64,000 nucleotides of DNA from Bordetella trematum (GCF_900078335.1 NZ_FKBR01000022.1:65786-129785), one strand, 5' to 3'; shown: positions 1 through 11,883, counted from the stretch's first letter. Translations and numbers: made by a program. The notes: a model not told the origin generated them from the sequence alone.

Positions 1-23
1 CGCGTGAGGGCATACCCACTCAG

Positions 24-257
24 CGTGGGGCACCTCTAAGCAAGAACAGCCGCCCCGCCGCCGGGCCGCCCCAAGGCGGGGCAGCCCCCTCGGGGGGCAG
101 CAAGCACGCCAAGCGTGCGCAGCGTGGGGGCACACCCACACGTGGGGCACCTCTACGCAAAAACAGCCGCCCCGCCGCCGGGCCGCCCCAAGGCGGGGCA
201 GCCCCCTCGGGGGGCAGCAAGCACGCCAAGCGTGCGCAGCGTGGGGGCTCCCACACC
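24..257. repeat. Two tandem copies of a 117-bp GC-rich hairpin repeat
   Basis: The stretch starting at 24 (cgtggggcacctct) recurs from 141, giving a period of 117 bases; the second copy fades near 257. The copies differ by only a few bases in their first third. Each unit holds three short inverted repeats: GCCCC-AAG-GCGGGGC type, GCCCCC-TCG-GGGGGC, and GCACGC-CAA-GCGTGC. There is no coding signal, although GC richness opens frames on both strands. It lies directly 3' of pssA, where a gene-end repeat could help stop or stabilise transcripts. That role is an inference. Confidence 0.8.
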
Positions 258-284
258 CAGCGTGGGGGCACACCCACGGCACCC

Positions 285-1052
285 TCACCCCCCGCGCCGC
301 TCCTGCTGCAGGCGCCGGGCGCGGTTCCAGCGCCATGCCATCACGACCCAGCCGGACAGGCCGTACAGCACGAACAGGCCGAACAGCACCACCGGGGGAT
401 CGCTGGAGACGAACACGAAGACCGCCACCACCACCAGGATGCCCCAGAAAGGCACGCTGCGGCCCAGCGCAAAACTCTTGCCGCTGTAGAACGGCGCATT
501 GGAAACCATTGCGATGCCGGCGTACATGGTCAGCACGAAGGCCACCCAGGCCAGCACGTTGTCGTGAATGGGCAGCTTGTTGTCGACCGAGAGCCATACC
601 AGGCCCGCCACCAGCGCAGCTGCGGCCGGACTGGGCAGCCCCTGGAAGAAGCGCTTGTCGACCACGGCGATGTTGGTATTGAAGCGGGCCAGGCGCAAGG
701 CGGCCCCGGCCACGTACACGAAGGCCGCCAGCCAGCCCCAGCGCCCGAGATCCTGCAGCGCCCACTCATAGGCGACCAGGGCCGGCGCCACGCCGAACGA
801 GGTCATGTCGGAGAGCGAGTCATATTGCTCACCGAAGGCCGACTGGGTATTGGTCAGACGCGCCACGCGGCCATCCATGCCGTCCAGCACCATGGCCACG
901 AAAATAGCGATGGCAGCCGTTTCGAAACGGCCGTTCATGGCCTGCACGACCGCGTAGAAACCGGCGAACAGAGCGGCGGTCGTGAATGCGTTGGGCAACA
1001 GATAGATGCTGCGATGTCTGTTTTCAGGGTCGCGCATGGAAAAATTGGGCAT
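285..1052 (-). CDS. pssA: CDP-diacylglycerol--serine O-phosphatidyltransferase
   Basis: Phosphatidylserine synthase condenses CDP-diacylglycerol with serine at the inner membrane, the first committed step to phosphatidylethanolamine. The 255-residue product carries the CDP-alcohol phosphatidyltransferase signature D-G-x2-A-R-x8-G-x3-D-x3-D at residues 60-82, with the metal-binding aspartates D57, D60, D78 and D82. Hydrophobic segments before and after it fit a multi-pass enzyme of the PssA (type II) subclass. The start at 1052 is the first ATG; a second ATG five codons in is possible. It lies downstream of ilvC on the same strand but behind a strong terminator, so it probably has its own promoter in 1053-1130. 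Confidence 0.95.
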   Translation of the reverse strand: MPNFSMRDPENRHRSIYLLPNAFTTAALFAGFYAVVQAMNGRFETAAIAIFVAMVLDGMDGRVARLTNTQSAFGEQYDSLSDMTSFGVAPALVAYEWALQDLGRWGWLAAFVYVAGAALRLARFNTNIAVVDKRFFQGLPSPAAAALVAGLVWLSVDNKLPIHDNVLAWVAFVLTMYAGIAMVSNAPFYSGKSFALGRSVPFWGILVVVAVFVFVSSDPPVVLFGLFVLYGLSGWVVMAWRWNRARRLQQERRGG

Positions 1053-1131
1053 GGCGTTGGGAGACTTCCACTGGCTTTGTAAGCTGAAAGATTAACCCAT
1101 CTGCATGGGGTTGCGGTTCCGGACGGGCCCG

Positions 1132-1162
1132 CACAAAAAACAAAGGCCGCCCGAAGGCGGCC
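1132..1162 (-). terminator. Rho-independent terminator after ilvC
   Basis: On the minus strand a GGCCGCC-TTCG-GGCGGCC hairpin (1145-1162) is followed by TTTGTTTTTTGT. A second hairpin without a T run (CCCCGGC-CGCA-GCCGGGG, 1170-1187) sits between it and the ilvC stop. It ends the ilvIHC transcript and separates it from pssA. Confidence 0.85.
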
Positions 1163-1199
1163 CCGCACGCCCCGGCCGCAGCCGGGGCACGCCGGTCCA

Positions 1200-2231
<1,032 letters not shown>

Positions 2232-2279
2232 TTATTTTGGATTTGTTGAATTCAGAATGTAGGGTACTGCGTATGCCGC

Positions 2280-2771
2280 TCAGAGCTTGAGAATCCGCTC
2301 GCCACGGCCGATGCCGGAAACACCGGTACGGACGGTCTCCAGAATCGCGCTGCGATCCAGCGCCTCGATAAAGGCCTGGACCTTGTCCTGATCGCCGGTC
2401 AGTTCGATCGTATACGACTTGTCGGTGACATCGATGATGCGGCCGCGGAAGATATCGGCCATGCGCTTGACCTCGTCGCGCTCCTTGCCGACGGCACGCA
2501 CCTTGATGAGCATCAGCTCACGCTCGATGTGCGCGCCTTCGGTCAGGTCGACCACCTTGACCACGTCCACCAGACGGTTCAGGTGCTTGGTGATCTGCTC
2601 GATGATTTCATCCGAACCCACCGTGACCACCGTCAGGCGCGACAAGGTCGCATCTTCGGTGGGCGCCACGGTCAGCGTCTCGATGTTGTAGCCGCGCGCG
2701 GAAAACAGCCCCACCACGCGCGACAGCGCGCCGGGCTCGTTTTCCATCAGCACAGAAATAACGTGTTTCAT
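2280..2771 (-). CDS. ilvH: Acetolactate synthase small (regulatory) subunit
   Basis: Regulatory subunit of acetohydroxyacid synthase. It activates the catalytic subunit and carries the valine feedback site. The 163 residues begin with an ACT domain (MKHVISVLMENEPGALSRVVGLFS), which binds the effector amino acid, followed by the C-terminal ALS_ss domain. The length is typical of IlvH. It starts 10 bases after the ilvI stop, so the two are almost certainly co-transcribed and translated in balance. Some genomes call it ilvN; ilvH is chosen because the partner resembles IlvI. Confidence 0.97.
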   Translation of the reverse strand: MKHVISVLMENEPGALSRVVGLFSARGYNIETLTVAPTEDATLSRLTVVTVGSDEIIEQITKHLNRLVDVVKVVDLTEGAHIERELMLIKVRAVGKERDEVKRMADIFRGRIIDVTDKSYTIELTGDQDKVQAFIEALDRSAILETVRTGVSGIGRGERILKL

Positions 2772-2781
2772 GCTGGACTCC

Positions 2782-4497
<1,716 letters not shown>

Positions 4498-5022
4498 GTT
4501 GTCATTCCTTTTTAGACCAGCGCTGATTCCCTGACTGCCGGCCACCCGGATACGGCGGCGGCGGAACCCATACCGGCTGCGGCAACATGATCCGGCGCTT
4601 TGAGGCTCACGGAGCCACGCCACCCGGACACCTTGCCGACCCGGCACTGACTCGTCAGAGACACAGTGCAAACACCCTGGGGGTGCTCGAGGTCGAAACG
4701 GAAGCCTTGGCAACACACGCTTTTGGCGCGGCCAACAGCAGATAAAACTGGCGCAGCAGGCCGCGGAAGGTGGCCCGGGCCCTGCTCGCCCGCGCGCCGG
4801 ATTCGGATAGCAGACCGGCGCAAGAGGAAGATTTATACCGCGTTGCGGCATCCTCCGCAAATCGGGCTGTTGCCCGCCTGCATCATGGCCAGCCAAGCGG
4901 GCCGTCCGCAGCGAGGCCCGGCGCCCTTTTGCACCGCACACCGCCGCAGCGAGAGGTTCCGGCCCCCAAACCGCCCGACGCTCTCTATACTTGCTTCATC
5001 ACGGTCTTTTGCGCGTTTCGCC
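4498..5022. other. Divergent intergenic region, ilvI / yccS-like
   Basis: 525 bases separate two diverging genes. On the minus strand a plausible ilvI promoter lies at 4832-4860, which would leave a leader of about 330 bases before the ilvI start. On the plus strand TATACT at 4986-4991 is a possible -10 for the membrane-protein gene, with no good -35. I looked for an amino-acid-rich leader peptide and an attenuator hairpin with a T run ahead of ilvI. I saw only a leucine-containing stretch without a convincing start codon and no T-run terminator. Confidence 0.6.
4832..4860 (-). promoter_or_regulatory. Candidate sigma-70 promoter of ilvIHC
   Basis: Read on the minus strand, TTGCGG and TATAAA are separated by 17 bases. 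The predicted start point near 4825 would give the ilvI mRNA a leader of about 330 nucleotides. Assigned by sequence match only. Confidence 0.5.
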
Positions 5023-7200
5023 ATGGACATCCGCATCGCCAATATCCGGCGTTTCCTATACAGCCATTATTTCTTTGGCGGCGTGCGCCAGGCGGTCGGC
5101 ATGCTGCTGCCGGTGCTGGTTCTGGGCGGCCTTTTCGGGCAATACGCCATGGGCCTGGTGGCTACCTTCGGCGCCCAGTGCCTGGCCATCATCGATCAGC
5201 CCGCAGGCCCCCAGCGCCATCGCAACAACGAAATGCTCGGCGGCGCGCTGCTGGGCACAGGCACCGTGGCCATCACCGGCCTGGCCTCGACCTACCCGCT
5301 GATCCTGTGGCTGGTCGTGATCGCACAGTGCTTTCTGTTCTCGATGTTCACGGTATTCGGCAAACGTGGCGGCCTGATCGGCTTTGCCTGCCTGCTGCTC
5401 ATGACGCTGACCATGCACTCGCCGATGGCCCCCGGCGAGGTCCTGTGGCATGTGCTGGCCACCCTGGGCGGATCGCTGTTCTATCTGCTCTTCAGCTTCG
5501 CCTTCCGCCGCGTGTTCTGGCTGCGCGAGGAACGCCAGGCGCTGTCCGTGGCCCTGTTCTCGACCGCGGACTACGTTTCCTCGCGTGCCCGGCTCTATGA
5601 CGAGACGGCGGACCTGGACGATGCCTATCTCGCATTGATGCAACGGCAGTCGCTCATGACCGAGAACCAGCAAGCCGCACGCGACCTCGTGCTGCGTGCG
5701 CTGCCGCGCGGCAAGGGCTATCGCGAAAGCGACCGCATCATGCTGTGGAACATGTTCGTCGACATGCTGCAACTGCTGGACACCCTGGTGGCCACCCACA
5801 CCGACTATGCGCGCCTGCGCCGCGCGCTGGCCGGCAATGACTGCCTGATCTTCATGCGCGACGCCCTGATCAAGATGTCGATGGAGCTCAACCGCATTGC
5901 GCTCGACCTGTCTCGCGGCAGGCCCACGCAGTACCGCAGCAGCGCCAAGGCCGAACTGCGCGCCATCGAGTACGAGATCGAACAGCTGAAACAAGCCGGC
6001 CTGAGCGAGCGCGACCCGGAAATCCTCACGCTGCTGGTGCAGGTGCTGCGGCGCCTGCGCAACGCCGCCCGCCTGGTCGACCGGCTGGCCGACCACAGCC
6101 AGGCCCCGCACGATGCGGAGCCCACCAGCGCGCTGCGCATCGACAAGTCGCTCACCCGCTTCATGTCGCGCCAGGAGGTCCGCCTGGGCATGCTGACCAG
6201 CAACCTGCGCCTGGATTCGCCGCACTGCCGCTATGCGCTGCGCGTGACGCTGGCCGCCGCCATCGCGTTGGGTGTGATCGGCAGCCTGCTGCCGGCCGAG
6301 ATGGCCTCGCACAGCTACTGGGTGCTGCTGACCATCGTCATCGTCATGAAGCCTGGCTTTGCCATGACCCGCCAGCGCAACGGCTGGCGCCTGATGGGCA
6401 CCCTGATCGGCTGCCTGCTGGCGCTGGCGCTGTTCATGATCACCGACAAGCCAGCGGTGTTGTTCGCCGTGCTGCTGACCGCCTGCATCATGGGCAACAG
6501 CCTGGTGCAGCTCAACTATATGGGCAGCGCCATTTTCAACACCTTGTTCGTGGTGCTGGTATTTCACTTCGTGGCGCCCGGCACGGTGTCGCTGGGCGTG
6601 ATCGGCGAGCGTGCGCTGGACACGCTGGTCGGGTGCATCCTGGCGCTGCTGTGCAGCTATGTGCTGCCCTGGTGGGAGGCCAACTACATGGCCCCGCTGG
6701 CGCGCGCCGCCTCGCGCGCCAATCTCGAATACCTGCGCGCCGGCATGCGCTACATCGATGTGCTGCGCCGCCACGGCGGCGCGCAGGCCGACGCCGGCAA
6801 TGCCGAGGTCACCGAAGCCGACGTGGCCTTGCGCCTGGCGCGCAAGAACGTGCACATCGCCTTCAGCAACTACGCGGAAGCCTTCTATCGCATGATGAGC
6901 GAGCCGCAGCACCATCAGATCAACGTGCCGGAATTCAACAACCTGCTGATCCAGAACCATGTGCTGGCCTCCCAGATCACCGCCACCGTGCCCACGCTGG
7001 CTGCGATGGAGCAGACACCGGCGCCGGTGCAACAGGCCCTGGAAGGCATGGAGCAGGCCTTGCAGGCCGATCAGCCCGAACCGGCGCTGCCGCCCTTCTC
7101 GATGGACACCCAGGGCGAGGCCGCCGGGCTGGCCTACCCCATCAAGCAGATGCTGCGCGCCAGCGGCATGATCCGCCAGGAACTGCAGGCCGTGGCCTGA
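5023..7200 (+). CDS. YccS/FUSC-family inner-membrane protein
   Basis: A 725-residue member of the YccS/YhfK (FUSC-like) family, predicted inner-membrane proteins related to aromatic-acid efflux pumps; the substrate is unknown. The start at 5023 (MDIRIANIRRFLYSHYFFGG) is chosen because this opening matches the family, while the frame upstream reads as intergenic sequence. The layout is typical: a hydrophobic block at about residues 20-150, a long helical cytoplasmic region at about 160-390, a second hydrophobic block at about 405-560 (including SYWVLLTIVIVMKPGFA), and a C-terminal soluble tail. It stands alone, diverging from ilvI. Confidence 0.85.
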   Translation: MDIRIANIRRFLYSHYFFGGVRQAVGMLLPVLVLGGLFGQYAMGLVATFGAQCLAIIDQPAGPQRHRNNEMLGGALLGTGTVAITGLASTYPLILWLVVIAQCFLFSMFTVFGKRGGLIGFACLLLMTLTMHSPMAPGEVLWHVLATLGGSLFYLLFSFAFRRVFWLREERQALSVALFSTADYVSSRARLYDETADLDDAYLALMQRQSLMTENQQAARDLVLRALPRGKGYRESDRIMLWNMFVDMLQLLDTLVATHTDYARLRRALAGNDCLIFMRDALIKMSMELNRIALDLSRGRPTQYRSSAKAELRAIEYEIEQLKQAGLSERDPEILTLLVQVLRRLRNAARLVDRLADHSQAPHDAEPTSALRIDKSLTRFMSRQEVRLGMLTSNLRLDSPHCRYALRVTLAAAIALGVIGSLLPAEMASHSYWVLLTIVIVMKPGFAMTRQRNGWRLMGTLIGCLLALALFMITDKPAVLFAVLLTACIMGNSLVQLNYMGSAIFNTLFVVLVFHFVAPGTVSLGVIGERALDTLVGCILALLCSYVLPWWEANYMAPLARAASRANLEYLRAGMRYIDVLRRHGGAQADAGNAEVTEADVALRLARKNVHIAFSNYAEAFYRMMSEPQHHQINVPEFNNLLIQNHVLASQITATVPTLAAMEQTPAPVQQALEGMEQALQADQPEPALPPFSMDTQGEAAGLAYPIKQMLRASGMIRQELQAVA

Positions 7201-7233
7201 GCGCCGGACTCGGCCCGGCGGCGGGAAACAGAC

Positions 7234-7260
7234 AAAAAAAAGCGGCGGACAAGCCGCCGC
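7234..7260 (-). terminator. Terminator of the bdhA-yaaA unit
   Basis: On the minus strand GCGGCGG-CTTGT-CCGCCGC is followed by eight T residues, 18 bases after the yaaA stop. In the plus direction the hairpin lacks a T run, so it serves the minus-strand genes mainly. Confidence 0.85.
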
Positions 7261-7277
7261 CCTTCGGGACTGAGAGC

Positions 7278-8051
7278 TCAGTCCTGCTTGCGCCGGAACA
7301 CCAGCTTGTCTTCGCTCGACGCCGCGGCGTCAAAGGCATAGCCTTCGCTGGCAAAGCCACGCAGGTCTTCGGCCCGCGCGACCTTGTTCTCGATGGCGTA
7401 GCGCACCATCAGGCCGCGCGCCCGTTTGGCATGGAAGCTGATCACTTTCCAGGCGCCGCTCTTCCAATCCTGGAACACGCACTGCACCACGCGCGCCTTC
7501 AGGGTCTTCAGGTCAACCGCCTTGAAATATTCTTCCGAGGCCAGGTTGATGACCAGCGGCGCGGCCTCGCCCTCCTGGCGCTCGTTCAGGTAGGCCGCAA
7601 TGGTCGAGCCCCAGTAGTCGTACAGATTGCGGCCCTTGGACGTCTGAAGACGGGTGCCCATTTCAAGGCGATAAGGCTGCATCAGATCCAGCGGCCGCAA
7701 GGCGCCGTACAGGCCACTTAGGATGACCACGTGTTCCTGCGCCCACTCGAGCTGGGCGACCGACAGCGTCGGCGCCTCCAGGCCCTCGTAGACGTCGCCA
7801 TTGAAGGCCAGCACGGCCTGACGCGCGTTGTCCTGGGTGAAGGTCCGGGTCCAGGCGGCATAGCGGCCGACATTGAGCTCGGCCAGCGCCGGGCTCAGGC
7901 TCATCAGCGCGGCGATATCGCTGGCCGACTTGGTCTTGAGCACATCGATGAGCGCGGCAGCCTGCGGCACGAACAGCGGTTGCGTATGGCCGACAGCCGG
8001 CAACGGCGAGTCGTAGTCAAGTTTCTTGGCGGGGGAAAGCAAAAACAGCAT
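7278..8051 (-). CDS. yaaA: Peroxide-stress protein YaaA (UPF0246)
   Basis: UPF0246/DUF328 family. In E. coli YaaA is induced by OxyR and lowers free intracellular iron during H2O2 stress. The start at 8051 gives MLFLLSPAKKLDYDSPLP, the family's usual opening, with AAGGA about 11 bases upstream. An ATG at 8072 overlaps the stop of the upstream dehydrogenase (ATGA) and is an alternative that would add seven residues. The 257-residue length fits. It is co-directional with bdhA and probably in the same transcript. Confidence 0.92.
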   Translation of the reverse strand: MLFLLSPAKKLDYDSPLPAVGHTQPLFVPQAAALIDVLKTKSASDIAALMSLSPALAELNVGRYAAWTRTFTQDNARQAVLAFNGDVYEGLEAPTLSVAQLEWAQEHVVILSGLYGALRPLDLMQPYRLEMGTRLQTSKGRNLYDYWGSTIAAYLNERQEGEAAPLVINLASEEYFKAVDLKTLKARVVQCVFQDWKSGAWKVISFHAKRARGLMVRYAIENKVARAEDLRGFASEGYAFDAAASSEDKLVFRRKQD

Positions 8052-8071
8052 ACGTGCACAATCCTTGTTCA

Positions 8072-8854
8072 TCAGCGGGCAGTCCAGCCGCCATCCACGG
8101 AAATCGTCGTGCCGGTGATCTGCGCCGCCGCCTCCGAAGCCAGGAACACGGCCGTGCCGCCCAATTGCTCAGGGGTGACGAATTGCAGCGAGGGCTGCTT
8201 CTCGCTCAACAGTTCGCGAGCCGCGGCCTCCTGGTCAACGCCATCGCGCTCGGCCAGCGCCGAGATCTGCTTCTCGACCAGCGGCGTGCGCACCCATCCC
8301 GGGCAGATCGCATTGGCCGTCACGCCACTGCCCGCCGTCTCCAGCGCCGTTACCTTGGTCAGGCCGACGACACCATGCTTGGCCGCCACATAAGCCGACT
8401 TCTGGGCCGAGCCCACCAGGCCGTGGGCCGAGGCGATGTTGATGATGCGCCCCCAGCCCTGCTTCTTCATGTGCGGCAGCGCGGCGGCCGTCCCATGGAA
8501 CACCGCCGACAGATTCAGGGCCAGCACGGCATCCCACTTCTCGACCGGGAAATCCTCGATCAGCGCGGTGTGCTGGATACCGGCGTTGTTGACCAGGATA
8601 TCGATGCGCCCGAGCGCCTGAACGGTGTTGGCCACCAGCGCACGCACCGCCTCTGCCTTGGACAGATCCGCGCCGTCATACAGCACCTGCACTTTGTGCA
8701 GCGCGGCCAGCTCGGCGCGCACCTTCTCGATCTCAGCCGGGTCACCAAAGCCATTGATCACCACGTTGGCGCCCTGCTGCGCGAACGCGCGGGCAATCCC
8801 AAGGCCGATCCCGCTGGTGGAACCGGTGACGACAGCGACTTTACCTTTGAGCAT
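8072..8854 (-). CDS. bdhA: 3-hydroxybutyrate dehydrogenase (SDR family)
   Basis: A short-chain dehydrogenase that interconverts D-3-hydroxybutyrate and acetoacetate with NAD, linked to polyhydroxybutyrate turnover. The start at 8854 (MLKGKVAVVTGSTSGIG) has AGGAG 7 bases upstream and gives 260 residues. It shows the TGSTSGIG nucleotide motif, NNAGIQH, the catalytic YVAAKHG (Tyr-x3-Lys) with the preceding serine in INIASAHGLVGS, and the C-terminal GGWTAR usual in this subfamily. The exact substrate is inferred from overall similarity. Its stop overlaps the alternative yaaA start. Confidence 0.88.
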   Translation of the reverse strand: MLKGKVAVVTGSTSGIGLGIARAFAQQGANVVINGFGDPAEIEKVRAELAALHKVQVLYDGADLSKAEAVRALVANTVQALGRIDILVNNAGIQHTALIEDFPVEKWDAVLALNLSAVFHGTAAALPHMKKQGWGRIINIASAHGLVGSAQKSAYVAAKHGVVGLTKVTALETAGSGVTANAICPGWVRTPLVEKQISALAERDGVDQEAAARELLSEKQPSLQFVTPEQLGGTAVFLASEAAAQITGTTISVDGGWTAR

Positions 8855-8979
8855 GAACACTCTCCTGTGGACTGAAGCGATACCTTTGCAGTGTATCCGC
8901 CCCGCCCATGCGCCGCAGCGCAAGCCGGCCAGGCGCCTGCCGCCAAGCAAGGTTCAGGCTGCGGGCGCTTCAAAAATAT

Positions 8980-9007
8980 TTGCACAAAACGAATTTACAG
9001 GTATACT
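8980..9007 (+). promoter_or_regulatory. Sigma-70 promoter of tRNA-Ser
   Basis: TTGCAC and TATACT are separated by 16 bases. The predicted start near 9014 leaves about 90 bases of 5' leader to be removed by RNase P. Confidence 0.7.
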
Positions 9008-9105
9008 CGCTGTCTTTCCTGGTTTGCGACCACAAGCCAGCGAAACCAGAAGGCGCCGTAGCAGGCCCTCTGGCAAGCACTGCACAAGGCGCAAGCCTTA
9101 CACCC

Positions 9106-9199
<94 letters not shown>

Positions 9200-9202
9200 C
9201 TG

Positions 9203-9237
9203 AAAGGCCCCTGGAATTCCAGGGGCCTTTTGTTTTT
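9203..9237 (+). terminator. Terminator of tRNA-Ser
   Basis: A perfect 12-bp stem (AAAGGCCCCTGG-AATT-CCAGGGGCCTTT) followed by TGTTTTTT, 8 bases after the tRNA. Confidence 0.95.
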
Positions 9238-9357
9238 TCGGCGCGTTTTCAGCCCTCTTGTTTTCTCGGCCCTGGCAGACGGGTCATGCCGCTTGCGCCT
9301 TTGCCCGCCGGCCTGCGCTACCCTTGTGGCCGTCATCTTTCCCGATGCTGGCCTGCC

Positions 9358-9816
9358 ATGACCGACTGGATCTGCAAACCCCATACCGGACTGACCGTCC
9401 CTGAACTCTATGCCCTGCTGCGCCTGCGCGCGCAGGTCTTCGTGGTCGAGCAGCAATGCTGCTACCAGGACCTCGACGGTCAGGATCTTCAGGGCGCTAC
9501 CCGCCATCTGCTGGGCTGGCGGGACGGCCAGCTGGCCGCCTATTGCCGCATCCTCGATCCGGCCATCCGCGATGGCGAGGTCGCGATCGGTCGCGTCATC
9601 ACGGCCCCCAGCGCGCGCGGCCAGGGTCTGGGGCACGCGCTCATCCAGCAGGCCATGGCGCAGGCCCGCCTGCACTGGCCCGGCACGCCGATCTACCTGA
9701 GCGCGCAGGCCCATCTGCGTCATTACTACGGGCAGCACGGTTTCGTGGCGGTCACAGGGGAATACCTGGAAGATGACATCCCCCATATCGGCATGCGCCT
9801 GGACGAATCCGCCTGA
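9358..9816 (+). CDS. ElaA-like GNAT acetyltransferase
   Basis: A 152-residue protein matching the ElaA branch of the GNAT fold. The N-terminal block LYALLRLRAQVFVVEQQCCY is characteristic. It is followed by a central VAIGRVITAPSARGQGLGHAL block holding the acetyl-CoA pyrophosphate-binding R/Q-x-x-G-x-G/A loop, and a C-terminal HYYGQHGF block. The acceptor substrate of this family is not established. The start at 9358 is the ATG before the conserved N-terminus; there is no strong ribosome-binding site. It sits alone after the tRNA-Ser terminator. Confidence 0.85.
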   Translation: MTDWICKPHTGLTVPELYALLRLRAQVFVVEQQCCYQDLDGQDLQGATRHLLGWRDGQLAAYCRILDPAIRDGEVAIGRVITAPSARGQGLGHALIQQAMAQARLHWPGTPIYLSAQAHLRHYYGQHGFVAVTGEYLEDDIPHIGMRLDESA

Positions 9817-9999
9817 AGCCACCCAGCCCCTTGCGAAGGCCAGACGCCCCCCGGATTCTTGATTTTTCATCAAAAGTGATTGCCCGATAAGGGCCTTACC
9901 GGGCAAGAGCAAAGGGGGCAGACTGACAGGCATCAAAAACGCACACGCCGCCACCAGTTGCGTTTGCGTATGCCCCTCTCTCTGTTCAGGACTTCCATC

Positions 10000-10806
10000 A
10001 TGAGTACCATCCCCGCCTTCGGCGTCGGCACCTTCCGCCTGACCGGCCAGGACGCCATCGATTCTGTGCGCAACGCGCTGGATGTCGGCTACCGCGCCAT
10101 CGACACCGCGCAGATCTATGGCAATGAGGCCGAAATCGGCCAGGCGATTGCCGCCAGCGCTATCGAGCGTGACGCGCTTTTCCTGACCACCAAGATCTGG
10201 ACCGACAACTACGCCCGCGACAGGCTGGCCCCCAGCCTGCGCGAGAGCCTGCAGAAACTACGCACCGATTATGTCGACCTGACGCTGATCCATTGGCCCG
10301 CACCGGGCAACGGCGTGGCACTGGCAGAATTCATGGAAGCGCTTGCCGAAGCCAAGGCACAGGGCCTGACCCGCCAGATCGGCATCTCGAATTTCAATAT
10401 CGAACTGACCCGGCAGGCCATCGCCGTCGTGGGCCAGGGCGAGATCGCCACCAACCAGATCGAGCTGAGCCCCTATCTCCAGAACGCAAAACTCACCGCC
10501 TTTCTCCAGGCGCACGACATTGCCGTGACCTCGTACATGACGCTGGCCTATGGCAAGGTCCTCAAGGATCCGCTGCTGACCGGCATCGCCGCCAAGCATG
10601 GCGCCACCGTGGCCCAGGTCGCGCTGGCCTGGGCCCTGCAACTGGGTTATGCCGTCATTCCCTCCTCGACCAAGCGCGAGAACCTGGCCAGCAATCTGCT
10701 GGCGCGCGATTTGAAACTGGACGCCGACGACATGGCCTCGATCGCCACGCTGGAGCGCAACGGCCGCGAGGTCGATCCAGAAGGCCTGGCGCCGCTCTGG
10801 GACTGA
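10000..10806 (+). CDS. Aldo/keto reductase (DkgB-like)
   Basis: An NADPH-dependent aldo/keto reductase of 268 residues, most like 2,5-diketo-D-gluconate reductase B/methylglyoxal reductase. It contains the [16 protein letters not shown] block with catalytic Asp and Tyr, the lysine in FLTTKIW, the histidine in LTLIHWP, and the cofactor-binding end with [14 protein letters not shown]. The start at 10000 ([13 protein letters not shown]) matches the family; upstream in-frame ATGs read non-conserved sequence. Such enzymes detoxify reactive aldehydes. The true substrate here cannot be read from sequence. Confidence 0.88.
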   Translation: MSTIPAFGVGTFRLTGQDAIDSVRNALDVGYRAIDTAQIYGNEAEIGQAIAASAIERDALFLTTKIWTDNYARDRLAPSLRESLQKLRTDYVDLTLIHWPAPGNGVALAEFMEALAEAKAQGLTRQIGISNFNIELTRQAIAVVGQGEIATNQIELSPYLQNAKLTAFLQAHDIAVTSYMTLAYGKVLKDPLLTGIAAKHGATVAQVALAWALQLGYAVIPSSTKRENLASNLLARDLKLDADDMASIATLERNGREVDPEGLAPLWD

Positions 10807-10851
10807 GGCGTGCACCTGTGTGGCAGGCACAGACCCGCCGCACGGGGTCTT

Positions 10852-11784
10852 CTACACCCACAGGCGATACAGCCAGAACGACTCATCCTGCGCAAAGCGC
10901 CGGGCGAACTCCGCGGGCGCAAAGCCGGTGATGCGCTTCACGGCCCGGCTCAGGTGAGCCTGGTCGGCGAACCCCTCATCATGAGCCATCGCCGCCCAAT
11001 CGAGCGTGCCGCGCGCAGCGAACTGCTCGCGCGCGGCAAAAAACAGCGCTTCGGTTCTGACCAGCGACTGCCATTCTCGCAATGAGCGCCCGCTGTAGGC
11101 CTTGATGCGCCGCTCGACGTGACGCGGGCTGTGGGTGCGACGCCAATCACGCGCCAGCCAGGCCAGCCTGTCGACCCACTCGCGGCCCGCTGCGCGCAAC
11201 GACTGCGCCGGCCTGCCGTGATCCGCCACACGCTGCCAGCGCGGCAGCACGTGCTGCTCCAGCGCCAGCTGAAGCGCTTCATCCGTCTGCGCGGCGGCCA
11301 GTGCGTCGAGACAGTCGCGCCAGCCATCGCCCAGCGTGGCGTGCGCATCGACGCTGGCATCCCGGATCGCGCTCAGATCCAGCTGAAACAGAGTTTGGGC
11401 GGCCTGTGCATGAAAGCAGATCATCCCGGCGCGGCCGCTGCCCTGCGCCCAGCTGACCGTCGGGTGCGCATGGCTGCCCGACAGCATCATGCCAGCACCA
11501 TGGCGCTGCCACGCAGCGCCCTGATCGTTGACGATGATCCGTCCCGGGTCGCCCCCCTCGAACCACGCAAGGCTAACCAGCGCAGTGGCAGGCAGGTGCG
11601 TCAGCCTCTGCGCATCGCTCAAGACAAACCCGCGCGTGTCACGCATGACGAGCGCCGCAACCGCCCCCCTCAGCCCCGCAGGCGGCAACAGCAACCGTGC
11701 ACGCGGCCGCTGTCCGCCCTGCCCGGCCAGTGGCGCACGGGCCCACGGATCGGGGCAATTCAGGCAGGGGGAAGCAAGGCTCAT
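10852..11784 (-). CDS. AraC-family transcriptional regulator
   Basis: A 310-residue regulator with a variable N-terminal sensing domain, which opens with a small Cys pair (SPCLNCPDP), and a C-terminal AraC/XylS double helix-turn-helix at about residues 210-300. The second recognition unit reads FADQAHLSRAVKRITGFAPAEF. Its start lies 99 bases from the diverging P450 gene, so the P450 is a plausible target. That link is inferred from position only. The ligand is unknown. Confidence 0.85.
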   Translation of the reverse strand: MSLASPCLNCPDPWARAPLAGQGGQRPRARLLLPPAGLRGAVAALVMRDTRGFVLSDAQRLTHLPATALVSLAWFEGGDPGRIIVNDQGAAWQRHGAGMMLSGSHAHPTVSWAQGSGRAGMICFHAQAAQTLFQLDLSAIRDASVDAHATLGDGWRDCLDALAAAQTDEALQLALEQHVLPRWQRVADHGRPAQSLRAAGREWVDRLAWLARDWRRTHSPRHVERRIKAYSGRSLREWQSLVRTEALFFAAREQFAARGTLDWAAMAHDEGFADQAHLSRAVKRITGFAPAEFARRFAQDESFWLYRLWV

Positions 11785-11883
11785 GGAAAAGCAGTATAGG
11801 GTGCGGAACGATGTCGTTTGGGTTCAAGAAAATGGCGGCGTCACGCGGCAGAATCTGGCAAACGTTACACGGATTCCACGCTC

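Noticed and set aside
1-284. CRISPR array
   Set aside because: Two long direct copies without spacers or cas genes; it is a tandem hairpin repeat.
4500-4860. Leucine-rich leader peptide and attenuator before ilvI
   Set aside because: A frame with Tyr-Leu-Leu-Leu exists, but no start codon with a ribosome-binding site and no T-run hairpin.
4498-4941. In-frame N-terminal extension of ilvI
   Set aside because: The extension lacks family similarity, while a good ribosome-binding site precedes the ATG at 4497, which gives normal length.
5056-7032. 658-codon open frame antisense to the YccS-like gene
   Set aside because: Shadow frame; His/Gln/Arg-rich with no domain.
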